Assembly (NCBI GenBank): GCA_026709535.1
Contig: JAPOST010000096.1
Coordinates: 1 to 47,940, forward strand
Source: Rhodospirillaceae bacterium
GTDB lineage: Bacteria > Pseudomonadota > Alphaproteobacteria > Bin65
Direction: 5' to 3'
DNA: 47,940 nt
Made by a program: the position numbers and the translations under genes. Under the pieces are notes generated by a model, which did not search any database, was not told where the DNA came from, and saw only the letters and a program-made list of their open reading frames with translations. Positions 25,234-34,055 of this stretch are shown here, one piece after another; position 1 is the stretch's first letter, and the number at the start of each line of letters is the position of its first letter.

Positions 25234-26070
25234 ATGAAGGACCCGTTCTTGCCGAATGTCGACCAGCTTGCCGCGGAAGTGCCGGACGGCGCCAAGATCG
25301 TGGTTTTCAAGGCCGAGGGCGGGACAGCTGCGATGGCGGCCACCCGCGCGCTGATCCGACGCGCCGTCAAGGGCTTGCACGTTGTTACCGCGCCGACAAG
25401 TGGCCTGCAGACCGACATCCTGGTCGGCGCCGGCTGCGTCGCCACAGTGGAGACCAGCGGTGTCACGATGGGCGAGTACGGGCAGGCGCCCTGCTTTAAC
25501 CGAGCGGTCCGCGCGGGAACCATTCGCGTGATCGACAGTACCTGCCCGGCAGTCTATGCTGGCCTCCAAGCGGGCGAAAAAGGTATTCCCTTCATGCCGC
25601 TGCGCGGCCTGATCGGTTCCGATATTGTGAAATATCGCGACGACTACCGCATCATCGACAATCCGTTTGCGGAAGATGATCCGATCGTGGCCCTGCCGGC
25701 GATCGTACCGGACATTGCGCTGTTCCACGTGTCGATGGCTGACAGGCTTGGGAACGTTTACGTTGGCCGAAACAGGGAGTTGCTGATCATGGCCCACGCC
25801 GCCCGCAAGACGCTGGTGACGTATGAGCGACTGTATGACGGCAATCTTCTGGCCAACGACGAATTGGCAGCGGCAACCCTGTCCGACATGTATGTCGACG
25901 GCTTGGCGGCGGCACCGCAGGGCGCCCGGCCATATGGCGTGCTCGGGTTTTATGATGATGACGTCGATCAGTTTGCCGCCTACATGACGATGGCCCGGAC
26001 GGAGGAGGGGCTTCGCGCCTATCTGGACCGGTTTGTCAATGAGGCCGTCCCAGCAGTCGCCGCGGAGTAA
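25234..26070 (+). CDS. CoA-transferase family I, subunit A-like
   Basis: This 278-residue protein resembles the alpha subunit of two-subunit CoA-transferases and CoA-ester hydrolases (GctA/IpdA type). Recognisable segments are KIVVFKAEGGTAAMAATRA, the glycine-rich GAGCVATVETSGVTMGEYG, CPAVYAGLQAGEKGIPFMPL, and GLIGSDIVKY. The start is ATG with GAGGGAA upstream. The next gene encodes the beta-like partner 12 bases downstream, so the two form a heteromer. Placement directly before a TRAP transporter operon suggests a role in processing an imported carboxylate as its CoA ester. Whether it transfers CoA or hydrolyses a CoA thioester is uncertain. Confidence 0.82.
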   Translation: MKDPFLPNVDQLAAEVPDGAKIVVFKAEGGTAAMAATRALIRRAVKGLHVVTAPTSGLQTDILVGAGCVATVETSGVTMGEYGQAPCFNRAVRAGTIRVIDSTCPAVYAGLQAGEKGIPFMPLRGLIGSDIVKYRDDYRIIDNPFAEDDPIVALPAIVPDIALFHVSMADRLGNVYVGRNRELLIMAHAARKTLVTYERLYDGNLLANDELAAATLSDMYVDGLAAAPQGARPYGVLGFYDDDVDQFAAYMTMARTEEGLRAYLDRFVNEAVPAVAAE

Positions 26071-26082
26071 GATGGAGCGCCA

Positions 26083-26847
26083 TTGGTGACATTGTCGACG
26101 GACTGGACGCTTGAAGAACTGCTGATCACCACGATCACGAACCTGCTTGCCGGCTGTGGTCATATTGCCGTCGGCGTTTCGTCCCCGATTCCGGGCTCTG
26201 CGGCATTACTGCGCCGGCACCGCGACCTGTCGGTTGGCAAGCGGACGCGGGTCTCCATCATTGGCGGCGCGCTCCCGGACTTCCGGACCGACGGCGGGGT
26301 GGACCTGTTCGACCAGGCCGGTCAAGGCCGCATTGATGCATTTTTCCTGTCGGGCGGCCAGATTGACGGCAAGGCGAACATCAACCTGGTGGGCGTCGGC
26401 AACGGGTATCCCCGACAGAAGGTTCGATGGTCTGGCTCGTTCGGCAGTGCTTATCTCTATTTCATGGTGCCGAAGGTCGTCCTGTTCCGGCTGGAACATT
26501 CGCCGCGCACGATGGTGGAGGCGGTAGATTTCATCAGCGCGCCCGGCGTAAGCCCGGCAAATGTCCATCGCCCCGGCGGTCCCTACGCGCTGGTGACCGA
26601 CCTGTGCCTCTTTCACTTCGCTCGTGACCGCGAACGTTTCTCTCTGAAAAGCGTTCATCCCGGTCATTCGGTAGAAGAAGTGCGGGACAGCACAGGCTTC
26701 GATTTCGATTTGCCAGACCAGGTTCCCCTGACGCCCGCCCCGAGTCCGGATACCTTGACCATCCTGCGCAAGACAGTGGCGCCGGATATCGCTGACCCTT
26801 ATCCTAAGTTCGCCCGGCGCGTTTGGGGCGTTTCCGCCGCTGCATAG
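26083..26847 (+). CDS. CoA-transferase family I, subunit B-like, without an evident catalytic Glu
   Basis: This 254-residue protein is the beta-like partner of the preceding gene. It shows CGHIAVGVSSPIPGSAALL, GRIDAFFLSGGQIDGKANIN, and PKVVLFRLEHSPRTMVEAVDF, all in the family order. In true family I CoA-transferases this subunit carries a catalytic Glu in a SENG- or EsG-like motif near residue 50. Here that stretch reads VSIIGGALPD, with no Glu. Loss of that Glu is known in IpdAB, a CoA-ester ring-cleaving hydrolase, so this pair may also be a hydrolase. GGAG at 26074-26077 could serve either the TTG at 26083 or the GTG at 26086. Confidence 0.8.
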   Translation: MVTLSTDWTLEELLITTITNLLAGCGHIAVGVSSPIPGSAALLRRHRDLSVGKRTRVSIIGGALPDFRTDGGVDLFDQAGQGRIDAFFLSGGQIDGKANINLVGVGNGYPRQKVRWSGSFGSAYLYFMVPKVVLFRLEHSPRTMVEAVDFISAPGVSPANVHRPGGPYALVTDLCLFHFARDRERFSLKSVHPGHSVEEVRDSTGFDFDLPDQVPLTPAPSPDTLTILRKTVAPDIADPYPKFARRVWGVSAAA

Positions 26848-26977
26848 GTTTCGGCCCTACGGACCCGTCCCTGTACTCGCCAAATTTGTGGTTGACGCCT
26901 GCGGTCGGTTGGATTGCATTCGGCTGGCTTGAGACGACGACTGTCCGAGTGCAGGCTGTAGAAGCGGGGGAGAACGA

Positions 26978-28927
26978 TTGACGCTGGACCGGCTTGGCTT
27001 GGCAAGCACGAAGGTAGGCCGCGCGCTGGCCTTGGCACTCGCAGTGCTCACCCTCTATCTCGTGGTCATTGCGCTGATTGACGAAAACATCCTGCGTCTC
27101 GGCGTGATCGCAATTTCCGCGTTGATCGTGTTGTTCATCGAGCCGCTGGCGATCAAATACCCGACGTCATCCCCCCTGCGACGGCTGTTCAGCTGGATTA
27201 TCGACGGGATATTGCTGATCGGTTTTCTGATCACGGTCTACTGGTTCTGGATCACTGCTGATGAGCTGTGGGAGGGCGTCTTCGATTTCGAGACCTCCCA
27301 CATCGTCACCGGTTACTTCGGTTTGATCGTCATTCTGGAACTCACCCGGCGGACGTTTGGCCCACCGCTGATGCTGGTGACTCTGCTGTTCATCGTTTAT
27401 GCTGTATTAGGGCGCGATCTGCCCTGGATTCTCCAACACGCCGGGATCGATTGGACAGAGATTATCAGGACGACCTGGTACAGCCAGGACGGCGTCTTCG
27501 GCAGACCGGCCAGTATCGTCGCCAACCTGGTGCTGATCTTCATCATCTTCGGCGCGATTCTTGAAGCCAGTGGCGCCGGCGCGATTCTTTTGAAGATGTC
27601 CTTTGCCGCCACAGCAGCGATTCGTGGCGGTCCGGCTCACGCCGCGATCATGGCGAGCGCCCTGTTCGGAACGATGTCCGGCAGTGCGATGGCCAACGTA
27701 GTAGGAACCGGCGTCTTCACCATCCCAATGATCAAGAAACGCGGCTTCAAGCCACCCTTCGCCGGCGCGGTGGAAGCGGCCGCAAGCTGTTCCGGCCAGG
27801 TGACGCCGCCGATTATGGCCGCGGCTGCTTTCTTCGTCGCCGACTATACGGGCACACCGTACCTGATCCTGATCGTGGCAGCGTTGATGCCAGCCTTTTT
27901 CAAGTACATCAGCATCTTTGCTCAGGTGTATGCCGAGGCCATCCGGCTGGATATCAAGCCAATACCCAAGGCGGAACGCGAGAGGCTGACCCGGTATGAC
28001 TGGTTGCAGTCGCTGCGGTTCTTCCTGCCTGTCGCCGCTCTGATTGTCGTGCTGATTGAAGGTCGGTCACCGGCGATGGCGGCCGCGATCGCGATGGCGC
28101 TGGCGCTGGTCATGTCCTTTGCCTTGGACCTGATGGGGCGGGCGAGAGGCCTGAAGGCCCTGGGCGGTGACCCTCTCCGATATGTGAAAGCGATTGCTGA
28201 ATCCGGGTATCAGTGTGCGCGGATCATGGTGGCGGTCGGCGCGATCGGCATCATCATCGGCGTGGTGAACGAAACCGGAGTTGGCATTCGGTTCGCCCAA
28301 CTCCTCTCGGTTGGCAACGGCAGCCTGTTCTTGGCGTTTGTCTTCGCGATGCTGGGGTCCCTCGTGCTGGGCATGGGCTTGCCGACACTGCCTGCCTACC
28401 TGATCATCGTCCTCATTCTGGGTCCGGCTATCGTTCAGTTGGGCGAGGATGCCGGGGTCACGTTACTGGCTGTCCACTTGTTCGTTTTCTATTTCGCCGC
28501 GCTGTCGTCGCTGACGCCGCCTGTTGCGCTGGCCGCCTACGCGGCCGCCCCGATCGCGGGCGCCAAGCCATTCGAAACAGCCATACAGTCGGTGCGTATC
28601 TCCCTGGTCAGCTTCATCATTCCGTTCGTTTTCGTCTTCAATCCGTCGCTACTGCTGATCGACAAGTTCGACATCATCGATTTTGTTTGGGTAAGCGCGC
28701 GATTGCTTCTGGCGATCTGGATGGTTGCCACCGGGTTTGCCGGCTACGACTCGACCGGCAGATTGTCGCTGCCTATCCGTATTCTGCGCCTTGGCGCCGG
28801 ATTCGTCATGCTCTACCCGTCACTCGTTTTTGAAGCTGCAGCGTTCGCGGTGGGCTCTATCTTGTATATAATGGGCTGGATTGTCCGACCGCGGACACGA
28901 AAACCGGCTGATGCCCCATCCGCCTGA
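26978..28927 (+). CDS. TRAP transporter fused permease (DctQM, TAXI type)
   Basis: This 649-residue membrane protein fuses the small 4-TM DctQ-like and the large 12-TM DctM-like parts of a TRAP carrier, as is usual for TAXI systems. It should import a carboxylate or related solute with sodium or protons. Recognisable DctM segments are SGAGAILLKMSFAATAAIRG, GPAHAAIMASALFGTMSGSA, AASCSGQVTPPIMAAAAFFV, and GMGLPTLPAYLIIVLILGPA. The start is TTG, supported by GGGGGAG 5 bases upstream. The solute-binding gene follows 54 bases later, and the CoA-transferase pair precedes it on the same strand. Confidence 0.93.
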   Translation: MTLDRLGLASTKVGRALALALAVLTLYLVVIALIDENILRLGVIAISALIVLFIEPLAIKYPTSSPLRRLFSWIIDGILLIGFLITVYWFWITADELWEGVFDFETSHIVTGYFGLIVILELTRRTFGPPLMLVTLLFIVYAVLGRDLPWILQHAGIDWTEIIRTTWYSQDGVFGRPASIVANLVLIFIIFGAILEASGAGAILLKMSFAATAAIRGGPAHAAIMASALFGTMSGSAMANVVGTGVFTIPMIKKRGFKPPFAGAVEAAASCSGQVTPPIMAAAAFFVADYTGTPYLILIVAALMPAFFKYISIFAQVYAEAIRLDIKPIPKAERERLTRYDWLQSLRFFLPVAALIVVLIEGRSPAMAAAIAMALALVMSFALDLMGRARGLKALGGDPLRYVKAIAESGYQCARIMVAVGAIGIIIGVVNETGVGIRFAQLLSVGNGSLFLAFVFAMLGSLVLGMGLPTLPAYLIIVLILGPAIVQLGEDAGVTLLAVHLFVFYFAALSSLTPPVALAAYAAAPIAGAKPFETAIQSVRISLVSFIIPFVFVFNPSLLLIDKFDIIDFVWVSARLLLAIWMVATGFAGYDSTGRLSLPIRILRLGAGFVMLYPSLVFEAAAFAVGSILYIMGWIVRPRTRKPADAPSA

Positions 28928-28981
28928 CTTGTCAGGCAGCCAAATCCGGGAATTGGGACCAGAGAGCGAGAGAGAAATAAC

Positions 28982-30022
28982 ATGATATACAGAATCGTAA
29001 TTGCCGTCGCGATGACCCTTTCCCTCGGCGGCGCAGTGGCGCAGGCCAAGGATTTCTACAAGATGGGCAGCCTCGCCCCAGGCATGTCGCCCTTCACGAT
29101 CAATACAGCCTTCGCCACCATCGTGAACAAGCATGTCAAAGACGTGCAGATACAGGTGTCGGCGACTGGGTCCGGCATGCGCCACCAGCTTCTGGTTTCG
29201 AAAGGCAAGATGGATTTCTACATGTCCTCGCCCGTCGGTCAGTGGTTGATGGAAAGCCAGAACGGCCCGTTCAAGAAACTCAAGAACGGCCAGGAACTTT
29301 CCAGCAGGCTGCGCCACATTTTCACCTATGAGATCGGGCCTTATCATTACGTGACCTACGCCGGATCCGGCATCAAGACGATCGCCGACCTCAAGGGAAA
29401 GAAGGTATTCATCGGCCCGCCCGGCGGTGCTGCGACCCGAGTTGTCGCCATCATGATCAAGGCGCAGTCCGGTCTTGAGGCAGGCAAGGACTATACCAAG
29501 ATCAATATGGGGTGGGGCGCGGCCATTCAGGCCTTCCAGGACAAGAAATTCGATGTTCTGATCTTCCCGACCAATGCGCCGAGTCCGGCTATCCAGCAGA
29601 TCGCGCTGAACAACAAATTGCGTCTGCTGTCAGTGGACGTATCCAAACAAGGCGGCTTGCTGCGAACCCCTGGCCGGACGATCCGGACTATCGATCCGAC
29701 GGTTTACGGCAAGAACATGGTCAACACCGAACCGGTTTCGACTCTGGGCGCCCTCGTAGGCGTCGGCGTACGCGCCGACATGCCAGAGGATGTGGTCTAC
29801 AGGATCACCAGGGCTTTCTGGGAGAACGTGAGCGAGGCGCACGCTACGGCAGTGTGGATGAAGAACGCAGTCAATCTGAGAGTGGCTCTTGTCGTTGTGC
29901 CTCACGGCTTGCATCCGGGCGCGGCACGCTACTATATGGAGAAGGGGCTGAATATCCCGGCTGCCTACCGGCTTGGCCAGAAGTGGGACGCCAAATCAAT
30001 GACCTTCAAGAGCAAGCAATAG
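28982..30022 (+). CDS. TAXI-family TRAP solute-binding protein
   Basis: This 346-residue periplasmic protein delivers ligand to the fused TRAP permease just upstream. It has a clear signal peptide (MIYRIVIAVAMTLSLGGAVA then QAK). TAXI-family features follow: YKMGSLAPGMSPF, VQVSATGSGMRHQLLVSKGKMDF (split across lobe 1), the KGKKVFIGPPGGAATRVV segment, and AAIQAFQDKKFDVLIFP. Ligands of the family include glutamate and other carboxylates, and the ligand here is unknown. A purine-rich ribosome site precedes the ATG. Confidence 0.92.
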   Translation: MIYRIVIAVAMTLSLGGAVAQAKDFYKMGSLAPGMSPFTINTAFATIVNKHVKDVQIQVSATGSGMRHQLLVSKGKMDFYMSSPVGQWLMESQNGPFKKLKNGQELSSRLRHIFTYEIGPYHYVTYAGSGIKTIADLKGKKVFIGPPGGAATRVVAIMIKAQSGLEAGKDYTKINMGWGAAIQAFQDKKFDVLIFPTNAPSPAIQQIALNNKLRLLSVDVSKQGGLLRTPGRTIRTIDPTVYGKNMVNTEPVSTLGALVGVGVRADMPEDVVYRITRAFWENVSEAHATAVWMKNAVNLRVALVVVPHGLHPGAARYYMEKGLNIPAAYRLGQKWDAKSMTFKSKQ

Positions 30023-30169
30023 ACCGCCCTGAAAGCTTTACAGGATGTTGTTCCTGAAGTCGCGGGGGGCCTCGAGCGAGGGTACTCTGTCGGGAGAAGT
30101 TTGACACCGACTATGAAGGATGCCATGGCTTGGAGTGATGCTACCCGGCCCATCCCAAGCAAATGAATG

Positions 30170-30480
30170 GCGCGCTGGTGACGAGAAGCTGATCGCCACC
30201 TGCACAGATTAAGCGCTTCGCTGCGGCAGCTTGTGAACACCAGCAATTGGATCGCGGAGACAGCTTGGGACCATTGTGCTTCGCGGGCGTCAAGGACGGT
30301 AGCTATATCCGGGGCATGGTGGACCGGATGCACTCCTGCGCGCCGCACACGCCTTGTATCCATGCGGCTTCGGTCAGCTTCGAGATGTGCGCGGTGGTCC
30401 GGGATGATCTATTTGCCGCTGTCGACTTCAGGGACAGCCTTCGGGGTCTGACGCCAGGCGGGGTAATCACGACATTTAGA
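30170..30480 (-). pseudogene. Decayed tyrosine recombinase (integrase)
   Basis: Minus-strand fragments in two frames match a phage-type integrase. The first, at about 30310-30450, reads RRLSLKSTAANRSS and TAHISKLTEAAW, like the core-binding region (LHRSLKATPYAANR...LLSKMFNLAEAW). The second, at about 30170-30300, reads QAVSAIQLLVFTSCRSEALN, like the catalytic start AIRLLLLTGCRRGEIL, with the first catalytic Arg retained. A frameshift near 30310 and missing N- and C-terminal parts show it is dead. The HxLRH and final Tyr motifs were not found. It sits in the 711-base gap after the TAXI gene. The rest of that gap (30023-30169 and 30481-30733) holds nothing recognisable, including no tRNA or attachment repeat. 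Confidence 0.6.
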
Positions 30481-30733
30481 AACCGTTGTGTTTCGGGCGC
30501 CGCTTGTCCCAAGTAGGCGCGTCTGGATCCGCCTGCCAAGCTTTTTGCTCCATCTTTGCGACCGGATCACCTCGGGCTGCAAATTCGACGACCGGTGCAT
30601 TCGTACAGGCAGTCTTGCCATCAACTATTCATGTACGCCTACAATATCTCGTCACCAGATATCGCGTGTTCTTCTCGGACACAGGCAATGTTGAGAGTTG
30701 TTGGATGGATTATTGCGCCAGAGGCCAGCAGCC

Positions 30734-31435
30734 TCATTCTGACCAAGCCCGACCGCGAACCGATAGGAACCGAGGGACAGCCTGCATGTATCGGGCATAG
30801 TCCTCACCGTAGATACGCAACAGTTTACGCTCTTCGTAGCGGGTGCCGATAACCAGATAGAGCGAACTCCAAAAGGCGGTCATCAGAGCCGTCTCGTCAA
30901 ATGCTCGTCCCCATAGTACAAGGAACAGCGCAGCATACATGGGATGGCGAACATAACGGTGGATGCCATGGGTAACCAAGGGCTCCGCTACAGCTTGCGG
31001 AAGATCAGCCGTCGATTCTTGATACTGCATTGGCGCGGCGCGAAAACCACCATGATTGTAATGATATCCCAGTTGCTTATCCTCATTGTTCCGACGATGG
31101 ACGATGACCTTCGCCTGTGTCAGACCACCGAACCGGCCGACATCATATTGAATGATCGCAACGAACAGCAGGAACCACCCGACGACCTGGATGGTTACCA
31201 TCAATATTGTCGGCGCCAGCGGTATCTCGAATACAGTTTTCCCTGGAAACCCTCTCCACTCCAGAATCAGGATCACTGCCAGATGGGTCGCGGCGATAAG
31301 GTTATAGAGAATACGGGAGAAGCCGCCGACCAAAGAGTCGAAGAGGTCGTTTGCTTTTTCCCGCGCCAACAGCGAGTGAACGACTCCGAAGCTGATCCAA
31401 GCCAGTGCGAACAGAATGTGATCAAATATCGTCAC
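30734..31435 (-). CDS. Membrane methyltransferase-like protein (ICMT/NnrU superfamily)
   Basis: This protein of 233 residues has about five TM segments and ends with the phospholipid/isoprenylcysteine methyltransferase-like signature: HRYVRHPMYAALFLVLWG, then GTRYEERKLLRIYGEDYARY. In the family these bind S-adenosylmethionine and methylate a lipid-like or isoprenyl substrate. The substrate here is unknown. The GTG at 31435 is preferred because it lies 19 bases after the hldE stop. An in-frame start at 31501 would overlap the hldE 3' end by 47 bases. It is the third gene of the gmhA-hldE operon, so a role in envelope lipid modification is possible. Confidence 0.75.
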   Translation of the reverse strand: MTIFDHILFALAWISFGVVHSLLAREKANDLFDSLVGGFSRILYNLIAATHLAVILILEWRGFPGKTVFEIPLAPTILMVTIQVVGWFLLFVAIIQYDVGRFGGLTQAKVIVHRRNNEDKQLGYHYNHGGFRAAPMQYQESTADLPQAVAEPLVTHGIHRYVRHPMYAALFLVLWGRAFDETALMTAFWSSLYLVIGTRYEERKLLRIYGEDYARYMQAVPRFLSVRGRAWSE

Positions 31436-31454
31436 GGTACTGCACCAGCCAGAA

Positions 31455-32906
31455 TCATGATTTCTGCAATCGGAAAAGCGTACCTGTCGTACTGTAGCCA
31501 TCCATCAGGTCCGCAATCACCACCCTTCCGCCATATGACTGGATGAACGCTGCGCCGACCACTTGGTCGATCGTATAGTCCGCCCCCTTGACTAAGACGT
31601 CCGGCTGGATTGCCTCAATCAACTCTTTCGGTGTGTCCTCTGCAAAGGAAACCACCAAGTCGACCATGGCGAGTGCTGAAAGGACAGACGCTCGCGACGC
31701 TTCGTCCTGCACCGGCCGTGAAGGCCCTTTCAGCCTGACCACGGAGGCATCCGTGTTGATCGCGACAATCAAGCGGTCACATTCATCCCGCGCCTGTCGT
31801 AGCAGAGCGATATGACCCGGGTGAAGGAGGTCGAAACAGCCATTGGTGAAGCCAACGCGCAGCCCGCGGTCTCGCCAGGCCGCCGCGTGGCCTGCAGCCT
31901 CCTCACGGTTGACAATGGCGCCTCGTGTAGCGCCGTCCACCGCTGCAGCGAGCTCGGCAGACCGGACAACTGCAGTGCCCGACTTGGAAACAACGACACC
32001 TGCCGCAGCGTTAGCCAACTGGATAGCGATCGGTAGATCGGCGCCGACTGCGACCGCTGCCGCCGACACGGCAACGACTGTATCGCCGGCGCCGGAAACG
32101 TCGAACACTTCGCGAGCCTGGGCGGCAAAATGTTGGGTCGTGTCGCCGCTGACCAAGGTCATGCCTTTCGCGCCCCGTGTCACCAGAATACGCTTGATTC
32201 CACATGTCTTGATTACATGTCGTGCAGCAGTGACAATATCGTCATCACCGTCGCTCAGCATGCCGGTCGCCTCAGCCAATTCCTTTTGGTTGGGCGTGAT
32301 GACGTCGGCGCCAGCATAGAGAGAGAAATCACGACCCTTGGGATCAACCAGAACCGGAACGCCAGAATCCTGCGCCAGACCGATCAGCTTCCTGGTCAAT
32401 CCTGATGTCAGAACGCCTTTGCCGTAGTCTGACAAGATCAAGCTACCGATGGCGCCTTCTTGGCCAAGCAGCATATTGCGGACGGCGGCGATTACCTGCT
32501 CTTCCGCAACCGGGCTCAAAGGTTGGATCGCCTCGTCGTCCGCCCTCAGCAGTTGCTGTCCGCCAGCTATATACCGGGTCTTCAGGGCGGTTTGACCATC
32601 AGCAGCATCAATGAATGTCGCCCTTGCCGTTAATTGCCCACACAGCAGCTTCACTTCGCGGCCAATGGAATCGTTGCCGACGACAGTCACGAAACAGGGT
32701 GTCGCCTGAAGCGCCACCAGACTCCGCACTACATTGCCCGCACCACCAAGCATCGACCGCTCGCGCGCCACCTGCAGAACCGGCACCGGAGCTTCCGGTG
32801 ATAGGCGTTCGACATCGCCATAGACAAACCGGTCAAGCATTACGTCGCCGACGACAAGCACCCGGCTTTCCGCCAGACCCGATACCCAGGATGACAACCG
32901 GGTCAT
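31455..32906 (-). CDS. hldE: Bifunctional heptose-7-phosphate kinase / ADP-heptose synthase
   Basis: This 483-residue enzyme makes ADP-heptose for the LPS inner core. The N-terminal ribokinase-like domain phosphorylates heptose-7-phosphate at C1 and shows VLVVGDVMLDRFVYGDVERL and the catalytic GAGDTVVAVSAAAVA. The C-terminal cytidylyltransferase domain shows FTNGCFDLLHPGHIALLRQA, with the HxGH nucleotide-binding motif. The chosen ATG at 32906 overlaps the gmhA stop as ATGA. An earlier in-frame start at 32948 lies inside gmhA and adds residues with no family match. Gene order gmhA-hldE matches substrate flow from sedoheptulose-7-phosphate. Confidence 0.95.
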   Translation of the reverse strand: MTRLSSWVSGLAESRVLVVGDVMLDRFVYGDVERLSPEAPVPVLQVARERSMLGGAGNVVRSLVALQATPCFVTVVGNDSIGREVKLLCGQLTARATFIDAADGQTALKTRYIAGGQQLLRADDEAIQPLSPVAEEQVIAAVRNMLLGQEGAIGSLILSDYGKGVLTSGLTRKLIGLAQDSGVPVLVDPKGRDFSLYAGADVITPNQKELAEATGMLSDGDDDIVTAARHVIKTCGIKRILVTRGAKGMTLVSGDTTQHFAAQAREVFDVSGAGDTVVAVSAAAVAVGADLPIAIQLANAAAGVVVSKSGTAVVRSAELAAAVDGATRGAIVNREEAAGHAAAWRDRGLRVGFTNGCFDLLHPGHIALLRQARDECDRLIVAINTDASVVRLKGPSRPVQDEASRASVLSALAMVDLVVSFAEDTPKELIEAIQPDVLVKGADYTIDQVVGAAFIQSYGGRVVIADLMDGYSTTGTLFRLQKS

Positions 32907-33496
32907 GGCCCCGACACCAAGCCCAGGCGAATTTCCAGCGCACCACACAACATCTGGCCCAGCAAGATGTGCATCTCTTGAATACGGGCTGTGGTTTGTG
33001 AGGGCACGACCAACAGCAGATCAGCCAAGGCAGACATTGCGCTTCCGTCCCGACCTGTCAATCCGACGGTCTTGAGCCTCATGGACCGGGCGGTTTCCAG
33101 CCCCTGCAGTACATTGGGGCTTTGGCCGCTGGTGGAGATACCGATGGCGACGTCGCCCGGTCGGCTCAGCGCTTCAATTTGCCGGGAAAACAGATGGTCG
33201 AAGCCGTAATCGTTGCCGATGGCGGTCAGTGCCGATGTGTCTGTGGTCAAGGCAATCGCCGCGATTGCCGGACGATCAGTTTTGTAACGGACCGTCAGTT
33301 CGGTAGCAATATGCTGGGCATCAGCCGCACTGCCACCATTACCAAAGAATAGCAACTTGTTTCCTGCAACAAGTGCTTCTTGGCATGTGTCGACCAAGGC
33401 CACAAACGGGGCGCGCAATACTTGTCGAGTCGCTTCAGTAACGGTAGCATGCTCGGCAAACTCAGTATTGTAAAAGGCAGTCAGATCAAATATCAT
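32903..33496 (-). CDS. gmhA: Sedoheptulose-7-phosphate isomerase
   Basis: This 197-residue SIS-domain enzyme converts sedoheptulose-7-phosphate to D-glycero-D-manno-heptose-7-phosphate, the first step of LPS heptose synthesis. It shows LLFFGNGGSAADAQHIATEL (about 48-67) and the phosphosugar-binding segment GISTSGQSPNVLQGLETAR, both typical of GmhA. The length is normal. It is translationally coupled to hldE by an ATGA overlap. A 559-base gap separates it from dnaJ, so it likely has its own promoter. Confidence 0.94.
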   Translation of the reverse strand: MIFDLTAFYNTEFAEHATVTEATRQVLRAPFVALVDTCQEALVAGNKLLFFGNGGSAADAQHIATELTVRYKTDRPAIAAIALTTDTSALTAIGNDYGFDHLFSRQIEALSRPGDVAIGISTSGQSPNVLQGLETARSMRLKTVGLTGRDGSAMSALADLLLVVPSQTTARIQEMHILLGQMLCGALEIRLGLVSGP

Positions 33497-34055
33497 GAAA
33501 TTTCATGTACTGTCAGGGACCGGTTAGGCTATTGGGTGCCTGCTCTCTCGCACATCAGAATCCTTGCTCCATCAAGATACCGAAGATGACCAGTTCCTTC
33601 ATGATCGATAGGGACGACTGACGCGAGCTTTGCGCCCCGGCACCAGAGTTACAATACCATCGTGCCTTTCCAGTGGAATATCCTTAGTCATCGTGAATTC
33701 AATCGACAATATCCTGTTTCAGCTACCCATCACTTCACGGGTATCCTGACAAGCCATCCAGAATAAACTACCTGCTTCGTCCGTATGTGAGCCCCGGTTG
33801 CTATATGCCACAGCGCGTTTCATCAGGAATGTCTTGCAAACAATTGCCCGACCTTCTCCCCAACCGACGCTTGCGGCGCGGGCCGACGCGACGGTCGGGC
33901 GAATGATGTTTTGGCAAACACGAGTGCCTCTCTCGCTTTACCGGAAATGAAATAAGCCGATAAAGTCTTGATCTGTCATGAAGTCATCAGCCATCAATCA
34001 AGCAGCCGGAATTTTGCAGCATTCCCCGCCTGCAGCATCAAGATACCCGAAATCT
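33497..34055. other. 559-base gap with a short repeated motif
   Basis: No gene is recognisable in this gap between dnaJ and gmhA. It holds two copies of a short motif, CATCAAGATACCGAA (33570-33584) and CATCAAGATACCCGAAA (34036-34052). A third, diverged copy lies in the dnaK-dnaJ spacer (35263-35277). No intrinsic terminator could be seen after dnaJ. Confidence 0.4.

Noticed and set aside
24714-26163. Long minus-strand open frames across the gap and the CoA-transferase gene
   Set aside because: Both overlap the real plus-strand gene and have no recognisable domain or ribosome site.
30023-30733. An attachment site or tRNA near the dead integrase
   Set aside because: No tRNA gene or flanking direct repeats could be seen, so no island boundary is claimed.
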